Shown: positions 47,034 to 59,299 of the stretch, in pieces
How positions within the stretch are numbered: the stretch's first letter is position 1
Layout of the letters: each line of letters starts with the position of its first letter
Assembly (NCBI RefSeq): GCF_000003855.2
Contig: NW_003101677.1
Span: forward strand, 624,392-688,391
Reading direction: 5' to 3'
DNA from: Blastomyces gilchristii SLH14081
Lineage: Eukaryota > Ascomycota > Eurotiomycetes > Onygenales > Ajellomycetaceae
Length of the DNA stretch: 64,000 bases
Program-made: the position numbers and the translations under genes
Notes under the pieces: model-generated
Database searches by the model: none
Told to the model about the DNA's origin: nothing
What the model saw: the letters and a program-made list of their open reading frames with translations, nothing else

Positions 47034-47632
47034 GAGCTGAACAGAGCTTCGCTAAATAGCTCCAATCATGGTCAATGTTTCGACAGAGGCCAATTATTTA
47101 GGCAGTAGGGTCACCGAAAAACGAAAGAAAAAAGCCGCTCTATTTATTGGTTCGCTTGCCCCGACTCAGTATTGGAGTAGTTGCACCGAAAATTTACAGT
47201 GTCAAAACAGATTATCAGCTGGCCATTGTTGACATATTGATAGCTTCAACTTCTTCATCTTAGTGATGAGCAAAGATTTATATAATCACGCCATATCATG
47301 ATAACTACCATTTTGCCTGGAGCAGGGAAAGCTATGGGGTCAAAATAAAGTTTTTAGGACCAGAATTAAGGTTATTCACGTGACATCGCGGCGTAGCGCG
47401 CTTTTATTTCAGGGGCTTCAACACGCGCCTTCGAGGGAAGGACAATTCTTCGCAAGCTGCGCGCAGACAAAAATTCAATCCACATCTCACCCACTTCCGC
47501 ATAGAGACCTATTTTATTACTCATTAAACGATTTTATTGGCCCATCGCATTCCCTTAGCATTCCACGCACATTTGGCATCCAAGTAGGGGAGCTCGCCCG
47601 CTTTTGACATCACATTTTGATGTCGAGCGCAG
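47034..47632. promoter_or_regulatory. Divergent promoter MBOAT-like / HLTF-like, with TCACGTGA palindrome
   Basis: About 600 bp between start codons. TCACGTGA at 47376-47383 is followed by CGCG-rich sequence (GACATCGCGGCGTAGCGCGC). The E-box-type palindrome matches the core seen upstream of LTV1 and of the ATRX-like gene. Confidence 0.45.
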
Positions 47633-50604
47633 ATGGCTTCATCCCGAGATAAGCGGAAGATTGAGATTATCGATCTCACGGACTCCTGCGATCAACCACG
47701 CAAAGCAGCGAGATTTCCCAATTCTACTTCTGCCGGACACCGAAGCATCGAGTCCTCTCAGAATCATTCGTTTAGCCAGGGAAGGGGTACACAGGCAGAT
47801 GAGGACGAAACGGGTGCCTCTGAGATTGTAGACGCCGCCCAAAGTTTGGATGAAGATGCTTTTACTAATTTCCAGCTATATGGTATTTACTATGTCTTGC
47901 CTTTTCATATCCTTTCCGTTCAATTACTAACTGTTCGCAGACACTCTCTCGTCAAAAGTCGTTGGCCTTAGATACTACAACGGGCACGCAACGGCTGGGG
48001 AATATGTAGCAATCAAAAGAGAGCCAAATAATCGTTATGATCCAAATGCTATCCGGGTTGATAATGTTATGGGGACTCAAATTGGACATCTTCCTCGCAC
48101 TATTGCTAGCAAGTTAGCACCATACATGGTAAGTATACCTGGCAATCAAAGACATAGGGATTTGCTAAAAAAAAAAGCTCAGGACTCTAGATCGCTGCTC
48201 GTAGAAGGCATATTATCTGGTGACAAGGGTTTTTTTGATTGTCCCATCGAGCTTAAACTCTACGGAACTAGCCAGCCAGTTCAACAGGTAGAACTTATGA
48301 GGAAAATGGAGCGCGATCGCCTTCCTCTCAAAACCATCAAACACTTCCGAAGGGAAAGGGCGAAGCAATGTGCGGCGTACGCAAGAGAGGCTGCAAAGCA
48401 GGCCGGGAAACAAGCCCGCCCTCTAGCAAAAGGCAAAGGCCAACAGTGGCAAGCTTCTGAAAACCCAACCTATACAAATCTATATATTCCAAATGGAAAT
48501 GAATCTCAGAAGGAAATAGCCTCCCTGGAAGATATCATCGGCCAAAGCACAAGCTTTAATCCTAGAGAGATGGGCCAAGTTGTGGAAAAGTTTGGAACAA
48601 ACGAAGAGGAACTAGCGAGGATGCCCATGGCATCATGTCCGAAGGCTCTTTCCACAGAATTGCTTCCGTATCAACGTCAAGGTCTTGCATGGATGCTGGA
48701 CAAAGAATCTCCAAAGTTCCCAAGTAAAGGGTCTCGAGACGTTGTCCAGCTTTGGAAGAGGTCTGGCAACATGTTTACAAACATCGCGACTAACTACACA
48801 ACGGCAACGGAACCACCTCTTGCCAGCGGTGGCATTCTAGCGGATGATATGGGCCTCGGGAAAACAGTACAGATTATATCACTTATATTGGCTAATTCAG
48901 CCCCGAAAACAAAAGAATCATCGAAAACGACCCTTGTTATCTCACCTCTTGGCGTTATGAGCAATTGGCGAGATCAAATCGCACAACATATTCACAACGA
49001 TCAGGCCCTCAGAGTTTTGATTTATCACGGAGTGGGTAAAAAGGAGGCAAAGAACCTCAATAACTATGATGTGGTTATTACTACGTATGGAGCTCTTGCT
49101 TCGGAATATGCTCCAATTGAGAACAAATTACCGAATTCCAAGCCCTCGCAAGGGTTATTCTCTTTACGTTGGCGCCGGGTCGTCCTAGACGAGGGCCATA
49201 CGATTAGAAACCCTCGTACCCGAGGAGCGCGCGCAGCATGCAAGTTGGAAGCCGATTCTCGATGGTCGCTCACCGGAACACCCATCGTCAATAACCTAAA
49301 AGATTTATACTCACAAGTAAAATTTCTAGGAATTTCAGGAGGCCTCGAAGACCTGACAGTCTTCAATAGCGCTGTAATTCGTCCCCTTACTGCTTGTGAT
49401 CCAAATGCGAACCTTCTTCTCCAGGCCTTGATGGGTACCATTTGTCTACGACGGAAGAAGGACATGAATTTCATCAATCTCCGTCTTCCACCACTTTCTT
49501 CCCATGTGCTTCACGTCAAATTTCTTCCACATGAACAGGAGAAATACGATATGTTTCAGTAAGTGCTTAGCATATCCAATCCAATTATCTTTTGTCCCAA
49601 CACCAGCTAAGAAAGAGTCTAGGGCGGAAGCCAAGGGAGTCCTTTTGGACTATCAAGCCAATGCCAATAACAAGAATGGAGGTGCAACGTATTCTGTTCT
49701 CCTCGAAGTTCTACTCCGCATGCGCCAAGTGTGCAATCACTGGAAGCTTTGCCAAAACCGCATTAATAACCTTATGGAACTGCTAGAACAGCACAAAGTG
49801 GTAGCATTAACCCCTCAAAATATCAAAGCACTCCAAGCTCTTCTTCAACTTAAAATCGAAAGTCAAGAAATGTGCGCTATTTGCCTTGACACCCTCCGTC
49901 AGCCTGTCATTACTCCATGCGCTCACACGTTTGACTATTCTTGCATCGAACAAGCCATTGAGCGCCAACACAAATGCCCACTTTGCCGGGCAGAAATCGA
50001 AGACTGCAAAAGTCTAGTTGCCCCTGCGGCAGACCTTGGCGAAGATACAAATGAAATTGACATCGATCCCGAAACTACCAGCAGCAAGATTGAAGCTCTG
50101 CTGAAAATCCTCACAGCTAAGGGCCAAGCACCCAATACGAAAACTGTCGTCTTCAGCCAATGGGTGTCTTTTCTTGACATAGTCGAGCCCCAGCTGGCGC
50201 GTAATGGCATCACATTTGCCCGCATAGATGGCAGAATGAGCTCTGCCAAACGAGACGCAGCGATGAAGGCTCTATCAAACGACCCAAACTGCACCGTGCT
50301 TCTTGCTAGTTTAAACGTCTGCAGTGTCGGCCTTAACCTCGTCGCAGCAAACCAAGTCATCCTTGCCGACAGCTGGTGGGCTCCAGCTATTGAAGACCAG
50401 GCTGTTGACCGCGTATATCGTCTAGGACAAAAAAGACCAACGACTATATGGCGTCTTGTGATGGAGAACAGTATTGAAGATCGGGTCCTACACAAGCAGA
50501 AAGAGAAACGTACGCTGATGACGACGGCGTTCAGAGAGAAACTAGACCGAAAGGGTGAGGATCGGATGTCACGTATTGCCGATTTGGAGAAATTACTTCA
50601 GTAA
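47633..50604 (+). CDS. HIRAN-SNF2-RING ATPase/E3 ligase (HLTF/SMARCA3, Rad5-class)
   Basis: Four exons, 47633-47882, 47941-48128, 48183-49558 and 49623-50604, encode 931 residues. Residues ~83-180 form a HIRAN domain (VVGLRYYNGHATAGEYVAIK, NNRYDPNAIRVDN, GHLPR). The SNF2 ATPase has DDMGLGKT (367-374) and DEGH (482-485). A C3HC4 RING (CAICLD...CPLC, 689-726) sits inside the second lobe, and motif VI is QAVDRVYRLGQKRP (~864-877). This order is that of HLTF and Rad5. Those proteins polyubiquitinate PCNA and regress stalled forks, the HIRAN domain binding 3' DNA ends. The 931-residue length and short N-terminus suit HLTF-like more than canonical Rad5. The last intron acceptor (49622) gives FQ-AEAKGVLLDY; nearer acceptors break the frame. 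Intron 2 is 54 bp and open. Confidence 0.9.
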
Positions 50605-51627
50605 TAGTGCAGCTCCTTCTGTTGCACTAAATCCTTGCCCTGCTACTCTATATTTTCATCTCAAGAAATCGTTTCGACCTTGAACTCCCATCTACCTACA
50701 GCTCCTGCATATACTGTCTTCAATTTGTTGGGAAATTCTGTAACACAATCTTTACAATTTCTTTCATCCTTCCTTTCTTTTCCGTAATTTAATACCTACT
50801 TGCTACTCTCTCTTTCCATTTCCATTTGTTACCTTCAAATATTCCTTTTAATCATGTTTGCAGTTTTTACTCTTGCCAACCACACTCGCCTTGATGGGAA
50901 CCAGATGTGGACTTCTTGGCAAAGACTGTTTTAAACCGCTTTTCCATTCGTTACAGCCATTTTAGTTGCATCCAATTCCAATCCACTTGCTCGAAAAACA
51001 ATTTTTGTGATAACCAGCGCGCTATCCACTAATGAGCTCAGTCTTCGGTCACCAGGGTTTCTATGCAGGTCCTCACCAGAAGGTCTCTCAGTGGCCGTCT
51101 CATAACTTAACAAAACTATGCGGTAACGTAAACCGTGCCCGCTCTCTGTGAAGAGGACTCCTCCGGCCCCCATTGCTTGTATTGCGGTGTCCTGGCGAGC
51201 TAGGGCGATTCAAACGAATAATTACTTATTAATTGGTGGTCCGAGCCAGTCGTTGAGTCTAGAATCCGCCCCAGGTCTTAAAAATTCAAATCCTCGGTGA
51301 CTTTTCTGGTGATCTTCTGTAGGGGATCTTGTAACCCCGGGTTAGAAGCCCCTAGAAGCCAAAAGTATATCCTTGTATGTATATATGTGTACCTTCCGCA
51401 GGAAGGTTTAGCCAAACAGTCTATCACTGTTGTCTTGGACTAGGGAGGACTCGGTTTCCGGCGATGGTTTCTTGTGCCAGCTACTATTTTGAGCCACCTC
51501 TGAAATTGCTTGGTGGAGAGGTATACTCCCAATAACCTACTTCTCTGAATATTCTAGATTCTTTTCTGCATTGTCTGTTGCTAAAGAGAAAAGCTAGTGC
51601 AGAGAAGTGACCTCAATTCCAGCCATG
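50605..51627. other. Intergenic region downstream of the HLTF-like gene
   Basis: About 1 kb. The first 250 bp are pyrimidine-rich and probably 3' UTR. An 80-codon minus-strand frame at 50931-51173 has no recognisable similarity. No HGGG oxyanion motif of the following hydrolase is seen here, so its N-terminal part appears lost. Confidence 0.5.
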
Positions 51628-52305
51628 ACATCTCTAACCAACTCTCGCAAATGTAGTCTGCCAGTGGCCACCTTGCTATGGTTACTGCTCAGCGCCTCCT
51701 TAGCCACAAGGATCCAAAGTTCTCCCAATTCAAACTCAAAGGGCTGGCTCTTCATTTCGGCGTTTTCGACGTTTCATGGACTCCTTCTATGTTCAATTTG
51801 AAACAAGATCCTCCCCTCGTCATCGGCCTTCAATTCATGGATAAATGCAGGGTACGTAATTCCCGCAAACCAGCTTCTTCGCATATGACGAACCAAGGGA
51901 CGTCCGGATAGAAAGAAGAAAAGACACATAAAAAGAAGAAAGAAAATACAGATAGAACAGTAGTATACTTACCAACAAAACCTCCTTTGCACAATACAGG
52001 AAGCCAGTTCCCTGATCCCGTCACAAACTTCAAAGACCCTTCCATTTCCCCTCTCTACTTCAATTTCTTTGACCTACCAGCCAAGACAAAGCAACCTCCG
52101 ACCTTCTTCACCTATGGAACAGAAGATGTACTCTTCGACGACACGATCTTCATGAGCGCCAAATGTCAGATGGCTGGTGGGGAAGCCATCGTCAAAATCG
52201 CCCCCCGGCGCGCCGCATGGTTATTTCGATATGCCAAAGGGGATGTACCCCGGCACAGAAGAAGTAAGGAAGGAGATGTATCAATTTTTTATGGAGAGGA
52301 TGTGA
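51628..52305 (+). pseudogene. Alpha/beta-hydrolase (HSL-type esterase) pseudogene, truncated and frameshifted
   Basis: One frame reads SASGHLAMVTAQRLLSHKD, a nucleophile-elbow-like block, directly preceded by an in-frame TAG at 51655-51657. The frame continues to LHFGVFDVSWTP and LQFMDKC. After a probable intron (donor near 51855, acceptor CAATACAG near 51999) the frame continues FPDPVTNFKDPSISPLYF and YGTEDVLFDDTIFMSAKCQM, which carries the expected catalytic Asp region. A six-C run at 52201-52206 then shifts the frame. In the +1-corrected frame the catalytic-His block PGAPHGY and a normal C-terminus to TGA 52303-52305 are seen. The N-terminal oxyanion region is missing. This is a decayed esterase/lipase gene; substrate unknown. 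Confidence 0.65.
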
Positions 52306-53254
52306 GTTAGTCACTTAACAGGGCCACAAAATTATTCCGCTGTAGGGAGGGATGTGTTTTGCCTGCCAGAGTGAGATTTAATATCAAGGCAAAATAGAGA
52401 ACTAAAAAAATCCGATGAGATATAACCCTTTTATGCCCACAGACGTGTGGTTGTGTGAACTTTACATCCAAGTACGGCAAGTTGATTCTTCAGTCCGATT
52501 CTAGAATGCAAGCCTGCAACAGATTTATGCCGCATTGATTTATTGAGGAGATACATGCCCAACCCATTGAACTTCCTTAGAAGAGAAAAATGACACTAGA
52601 GAATAACGGTACTAAATAAACGTCAATTCCCCAATTCCCATCCCAATTCCTTTTCCCATTCCCGCTAGAAAGATGCAACCGCCCACACGCATGCACATGG
52701 GCCAGGAAAAAAAAAAAAAAACCACAAAAGGAGATTTCATGTAGAGCATCAAGGCACAAAGAAGAATAACCCGAACTTGGGCTAATTCCGAGGAAATAAT
52801 AATACACAAGGGTGGGGTAGTAATGAAAAGGACAAAAAGAAGAAAAAGACAAAGAAACATGAAAAGGGAAAACAACAAAAGGAAAAACAACAAAAGGAAA
52901 AAGAAAGGACATATAGGAGAGCGTGAGAAAAGTTAAGGGCAATGTTCCGGATGGCGCTCTTTATCATCCGGCCGGGTACATGAGTGCTGTCTCTATGATG
53001 TAGGATTGAAAGATAAACCGATAGTCTTCCTGGGCCATTTTATTGGGTATCGAAGTTCTTCTATCAAATTCATCGCGATGTAGCCCGGTAGAGTTTGGCA
53101 GAGTTGTTGAATTTCAGTTGACATGTGAAGTATATCTAGAGAGCTATACTGGACAAGGACAGAGGAGGGGATGGAGATTTAGCGTGAGGAAAGGAAAAAG
53201 GAACAAGAAAATAGTTGCGATAGAAAACACAGTGAAAAGCTACAAAACAAATGT
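52306..53254. other. Region between esterase relic and ATRX-like gene
   Basis: About 950 bp, mainly purine-rich on the plus strand around 52700-52930 (A/G runs with AACAACAAAAGG repeats). It probably includes the long 3' UTR of the ATRX-like gene. Phe-rich frames on the minus strand are only the complement of this tract. Confidence 0.5.
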
Positions 53255-56200
53255 TTATTGCTGACGGCAGCCTGACGTACTGGTTTTAGATTGAGGTGTA
53301 TTCGTTTCTTTTTCCAAGGCAGAACCAGCACGTGTCTTATCATACATCTCCTGGTCGGCTGCCGGAGGTCTATACCCATTATCGGGCTCCGTTTGGGGTC
53401 CATTGCCTTTCTCAGTATTATTAAGACTTGTTTGGCTATTGAGTGGTCTTGCACCATTGAAGATATTTCCGGTTGGTGAGGGCGGAATGGAAGATATATT
53501 TGTGCCACCACCGAACAGTAATGGGCCGTTGGAGGTGGCTCCAGCCAGTGCAGGCGGTGTGGAGGTCATGGTTCCGTCGATCTCAGGGCGGAACGATGAC
53601 AATACGCCGGGCTCATTCGTGAGCCTTGGCTGGTTTACTTGTCTAAATAGGCTTGTGTCAGGTGTCAATGCAGGTGGGCCCATGACCGGACTTGTCATTG
53701 GCAGCCTAGAAGCTGCAGAGAGAGGCTCAAAATTAGGCGTCGTATAGCTTGAAGGGTATGGAGTGCTACCCATTACTGACGGAGGATGAGGAAAGGCTGA
53801 TCGTCGCGCCGCCGCCTGCAATTCTTGCTTTTTCTGCCAAGCACCTGGATCGTTCCGTTTGAGCCTTTCGTCATCAAGCTCTTCCTGGACTGCTTTTTCC
53901 TCCTCGGGAGTCAGTTTGTCGTTATCCTCACGCTGGAATGTTTCTGTGAGCGCAATCTTCCTGATATTGTCCTGCTCTGCTAGAATCTTATCAAGAACTG
54001 CTGGGTCCTTCCCCTTAAATTCCGAAAGATCCTTTTGCGGAACAGTCTTTGGCTTAAAGAGGTAGTCCCTAACATTCTTGGACGCCCAGCGGATGGGGTT
54101 CTTCTTGTCAACAACCCGGAAGGCAAGTTGGGTTTTGAAAACAGCTCTATTATGCATAATATCCTCATATGTCCCGCCTGCAAGAAAGCGATAAACGTAT
54201 ACTGGTTTAAGTTGGCCTAACCTGTACGCTCGCCCAACAGCTTGCTCTTCCCATGTCGGATTGAACTGGAAGTCGAAAATAATCACGCGATTTGCTCCTG
54301 GGATATTAAGACCTAGTCCTCCCGCTCTTGTAGAGATCAGATAAACCTGAGTATTGGAATCTGAGTTGAAGTTCTTCGTAGCTACCTGGCGTGTGGCAAC
54401 GGGTGTTTTCCCGTCAAGTCGAGAGTAGGTTCGTCCTGCTTGCCTTAAGACCTGTTCAAGATAATTGAGCGTCGGAATTGAATGAGAAAACAACAGCACC
54501 TTGTCCCCGGCCGCGATCGAGCGTTCAATTATTTGATCCGCAACTAGCGCTCGGTGAGACAACTCGAGTGACCACATATCCATGTCAGTGGTGAAAATCT
54601 TCTCTAGTCCAGAGAGAATCTCGGAAGACAGGAGAACGTGAGGGATTGAAGGGTCCTCTGGTATTTCAGAATCGGTATCAGGAGAGGCGCGGCTTGACGG
54701 GGGCTTTTGTGGACCTTTGCTTCGATCTCGGAGCTTCTCCATGAAACAACCAGGATGATTGCAAAGCAGGGACAAGATAGACAACCAATCCCATAGTCTT
54801 GGATTCCCAACACTGTCATAAGCTCCAAGGGCAGCAATATAAGCATTGTATGCTTGCTCCTGAAGCGGGGTTAACGGAACAGTGATCACAAACTCAACTT
54901 TTTGGGGAAGAGACCCTTTTAGGACTGAAATGTCCGCTCGATTAAGTTTTGGATCGATATCTTTTTTTAGAACTTGCAGCTTCTTCAAGGACTGTCGGCG
55001 TTCCCACTGCGAGCTATCTGCATAGAGCCCTTCTTGAATCGGTTCAATATACTTGGCTTTGAACTGTACGAAGTCTCCAAGATACCCTGGGGCGATCCAG
55101 TCAATCATTGCGTAGTACTCACTCAAATTGTTAGCAAGAGGAGACCCTGTCAATGCAATGCGACTCTTTGACACGAACGCCCGACATGCTTCGGCAACCC
55201 CTGCATTTCGATTTTTCAACTTGTGAGCTTCGTCCGCGACAATAATGCGCGGTCCCTCTAGGAGGTGTTTCCTAACTTTTTCATGAGCCCGGCTGTCAAG
55301 TGCTGGCGGTCGATTTTTTGTTGCTTTGTTAAGAACCAATGCTCTGAAAATATCATAACTCATCAGCAAAATGCCACCCTTCTTGTACCAGGACGATATA
55401 CCCTCTAGACGCTCCTCAATTTGAAGTGTGGGTAAAATTTTGTGAAATGGTCCAATATTGCGGCTTGTCGTAGGGTCATTGGGCGTCCATATGCAAAGCT
55501 CCTCCCACCAATTTTCAATCAATGATGACGGACACAGTACGAGTGTGCGAGAAAGTTGAAGTTCTTTGGGAATCTGGTTCCTCACTGCAGGGTCATCAGA
55601 AGCCGCGGCATTTGCAATGCTCACCAAAAGCGATATCCTGCTATATGTTAGCTAACATTCACCAGAAAAACAAAGCCATACTTACACCTGCATCGTCTTC
55701 CCCAGTCCCATTGTGTGAGCCAAAAGGCAGCCTTGACGTTTCTCATCCTTGATCAATTCTCGCCACATGAACTGAATTCCACTTAACTGGTGGGGTTTCA
55801 CCCGGGCACCGATGTAACTGTGAAGGTATATAACTGGGTCATCAAAACTAATAGCCTGCCGTTCTGGATCTGTGTTGCTTATACCTGTTCCCCCTAGCTC
55901 GCGAGCAAGCCGTTTCCGTTGGGCTTCCTGTTGTTTAACGCGACGCTGAGCTTTTCTCTGAATGTCCATGGCTTCTTGACTTTCCTTGACAGCTCTTTTT
56001 CGCTTCCTATGTGGAGTATGACGTGATTCAACTTCAGAGCCATTAGAAAGTTCTTGAAAATCCTGCTCCTGAGTTTGCTCAGTTGCGGGCACCTGTATGG
56101 AGGCGGAATGTTCAGGCTTATTCCTTTTGTTTGAGGAAACATCCTGTAGTTGCCCGGCAGCGGCGTTTGTTACTGGAACCTTCTCGTCTAAAAAAGCTTT

Positions 56201-58630
56201 GAGAACCTCACAGAGTCTAGGGTGGAAATCATCGTAACTAGTTTTATCTGTGAGTGTATCCTCAATAAATGCTTTTGGGATGCCTTGCATGGCCGATAGT
56301 CTTTTGCAGCGAAGCCAGGAAACATAGAGCGCAGCAATCCTCAAGAATAGGGTGTGTCTGTGACCACTTTGGATTTGGTGGGAGTGTTGTAACACACTGC
56401 GTAGAGCTTTCCGGACTCGCTTTTTGGCTCGTTCTAACGTGACTGAATTGATTAATTGGTGCAATTCGTGACGCTCTTCCTGAAACATGGACCAAACTAG
56501 TTTGTTCAACAACTGGTCACGATCTGAACGCTCCTCAAGCATTGACCAATCTACCCGCGCTGTTTCTGCCAAAACCTTCGAAGTCGATGTTTCTTGACTC
56601 TTCTTCCCTGTCTGGGTGAAGTCGTTAAGCAGTCGCGATCGGGGTGAAGGAGGCGGAAGAATAGAATCATTAACAGGATTAAGTGGCGGCGTTTTAACAT
56701 CGAACTGGTGGTTGGATACCTCATCTGAGCTCCTGGTTAAATCTACAATCTCAACGGGCCCTTTATGATATTGTTGTATTTGTCGTAATTGCGCCGGTGA
56801 GGTTGAGGTTTTTGTCCGAACATGGTCGGGGGAATGCTGTCGAGCAGACATGGGTTCTGAAGGGCGAAAGCTTTTATAGCGTCGTGTTCGCAAAAATTTG
56901 GGCGTGACAATATCGTCTTCACTCTCTAGTTCATTTCTAGACGGGGTCGGAGCTTGTGCAGAAGGCTGTCTGTTATCCTCAGTCCGGTCCAAAAGAGGTA
57001 CATCTTCGTCCGGCACAATGAAATCATTGATATCCTCGATATCTTCATCATCGTCTTCAGAGCTTAGCCACTCCTCGTCCTCGGGTATAGAAGGCTTTGG
57101 GCGCTTTACAGGAGTGGCCGCTGGTGGAGGCTTTGGGGGACATGTGTCAAGTTCTAGAATGGATATTGTCCACTTTTGTACTTCCCGATTGAAGACAGTC
57201 TCCTCCATTGACTGACATTGCTGCTGTACTTCGCTCGCCTTTGACCATGGAGTATCTTTTATGGCCTTTCGAAGCGCTTTCAAACGCCGGTCTAAATGAG
57301 CAATAGTGCTCTGCGCGGACTTAGTTTGAGTATGTTTTGTATTCCACTTTCTAGAAGACAACCAGAGGCGTTGCGCTTTACGATGCTGAGTTGGGAGCTT
57401 ATGGTCCCGCCACTTCTGTAAAAATTGCTCGACACATCTGTCGATAATGCTGTCAACTTCTGGGCCAGATAGTCTTTTTGACTTTTCCCGTTCCATTTCT
57501 ACCTCCTGTTTTTCAAGCTCTATCTCCTGCCAGGTTTCGGAATCATAGTCGTTTTCTGAGCCAGAATCCCCGTAAGGTGGTAAGCCTTGATCCTCATCAG
57601 CTGGGTACTTGTCGAGCAGATAGTCGTATACATCTCGTTCCTGTTTGAGTTGAGGCCAGGATATGGTGTCCTCCTTCGAGACCTTAACAACTCCCTTGTC
57701 TTGTGTAAAAAGTGTGAAATATTGCAGCTCACCCGAGGGCAGAATTTTAGAGCTATATGGAAATATGGCAATAGCGTCCTTTCCCTCTTTAGTTTGTATT
57801 GAGCGGGGTTCCTGCAGAAAGTAGTGCTGAACACGTTTATTCACAAAGCGCTTTTGGCCAATTGAGCATTTCGCTCCCGTCAATACAAAGGTTTCGTCGT
57901 CACTATCTTCCATGTCGTTGTAAAAGAGATCTGGAAGTGTCACCTTCCCAGGTCCCATATACTGATAGGATTGTTTAATCCCAAAGTTCTCCTCCTGGGT
58001 CCCAGTGATAGGAGCCTGAGGTTTACTCAGGATTAATTTGCGGCGTTTTCTCCCACTATTATCAACGACATAATGTTCTTTTGGCCGATTGTTCAATGAA
58101 GTACTGCCAGTAAATAAAGGCGCTTTCTCCTGCTGTTCTGCCTCCGATGCTTTGTTGGTGTTCTCGAGAACATCCGCCGCCCTACTTTGCGTTGAGGGCG
58201 CAGCTACAGCAGAAGGAATGGAATGAGACTGCGAGGGGGAGTTGGGAAGTGCACTTGGGGTCTCCGGGAGAAGGTTCAATCTGGGGGCGGTTTGGGGCGT
58301 GGCTGTGACAGAGTGAGAATGATCAACCTTATGGGACTGACTATACTCTGCATATTTTCGCGACAGCTTCTGTAGATATTCGACGGCTCGAAATATTGTA
58401 GCGCGCTGACCAAGCGATTTCAAACCTAAATCTTGAGCCAGCGTCGTCTTGTTTATCTCTGTAAGTAGTATTTCTCCCGTGACATCATTTTCGCGGAGGG
58501 TTGTTTCGAGTGTTGTGAGGTCCAGGCGAGGGAGAGAAGAACGAGTCCACGGCGCAGAAGACAGGCAGAGGTTAGCGATAACCTGATCAATTGACCAGTC
58601 AAAAGGATCATCATCTTTAAAACCTTCCAT
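53255..58630 (-). CDS. SNF2 ATPase of the ATRX/ARIP4-like (Rad54-like) group
   Basis: Two exons, 58630-55686 and 55637-53255, with a 48-bp intron (GTAAGT...AGCAG), encode 1775 residues. Residues ~8-95 resemble a SAM-like helical domain (FDWSIDQVIANLCL to RAVEYLQKL). A long charged region with a double acidic patch follows (~residues 520-560). The SNF2 core has AHTMGLGKTMQV (972-982), with the intron cutting Val982. Next are DEAH (1117-1120), SPLANNLSEYY, STRAGGLGLN (1417-1426) and EEQAVGRAYRLGQ (1445-1457). The C-terminal ~230 residues are Pro/Ser/Thr-rich. ATRX-type remodellers act in heterochromatin and replication-coupled histone deposition; the fungal role is inferred. No PHD/ADD finger is seen, so it is closer to ARIP4-like members. 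It converges on the esterase relic. Confidence 0.88.
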
Positions 58631-59299
58631 GGCGCACTCCTGGTCTCAGGATAACCGTATTATATCCACCACCCTGAGTACTGGGCAAAGTCGAAGGAAA
58701 CTATTCGAGTGGTGAAACGAGGAGTAGCGTGACGAACTAACTCCAACCAAAATGAGTGCTAGTTACTCCCTGGGTCTTGAACTAGCATAAACAGTAGTTA
58801 TGCCGTTCGGAGCCGGAAAGAGAAGTTTGCTAGAGTGACACTCAAGGCAAACACGCGCGATGTCAATCCTACGCGCCTAATTCCAAGCACTGCAGTCTTG
58901 CTTCAGATGTCAAGATCGACAGTGAAATTTTGCAAAAGAATGTTGCTGAAAGTAGCTAGTAGCTGGCCATCGCTCGTGTCTCCTTCACACAGCACCTTGG
59001 AGCAGCGAGCGTGACAAGATCTACCAAAGGGAACTTTTGAAGCTGCAAAGTTGCGCCGATGTTGATGTGAGTGTCAGGTCACGTGATCTGGCTTACTAAT
59101 CCTTCCACCATATAACTTTCCACAAAGCTAGCAACCTTTCAATCACACAAGCTTTACACCTTCCACAGGTTATGAGACCTGTTTTGCGCAAAATCGCTGC
59201 CAATTCAGGATTTCTTGTCAATATAATCATTATTTGAACTACTGCTTCATTTGATACACTCTTCAGGAGTTAAAATTGTCTTATTCTATTAGTATTGAT
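58631..59299. promoter_or_regulatory. Promoter of the ATRX-like gene and right edge of the gene island
   Basis: Contains TCACGTGA at 59079-59086, about 450 bp upstream of the start codon. Base composition drops sharply near 59.2 kb. The 8-bp sequence GTATTGAT (59292-59299) is the target duplication of MITE-2. Confidence 0.5.

Noticed and set aside
49935..50495. 186-codon minus-strand frame
   Set aside because: Antisense shadow of the RING and helicase C-terminal region.
50931..51173. 80-codon minus-strand frame
   Set aside because: No motif or context support; kept only as a note in the intergenic entry.
52577..52942. Phe-rich minus-strand frame
   Set aside because: Complement of a purine-rich tract near the 3' end of the ATRX-like gene.
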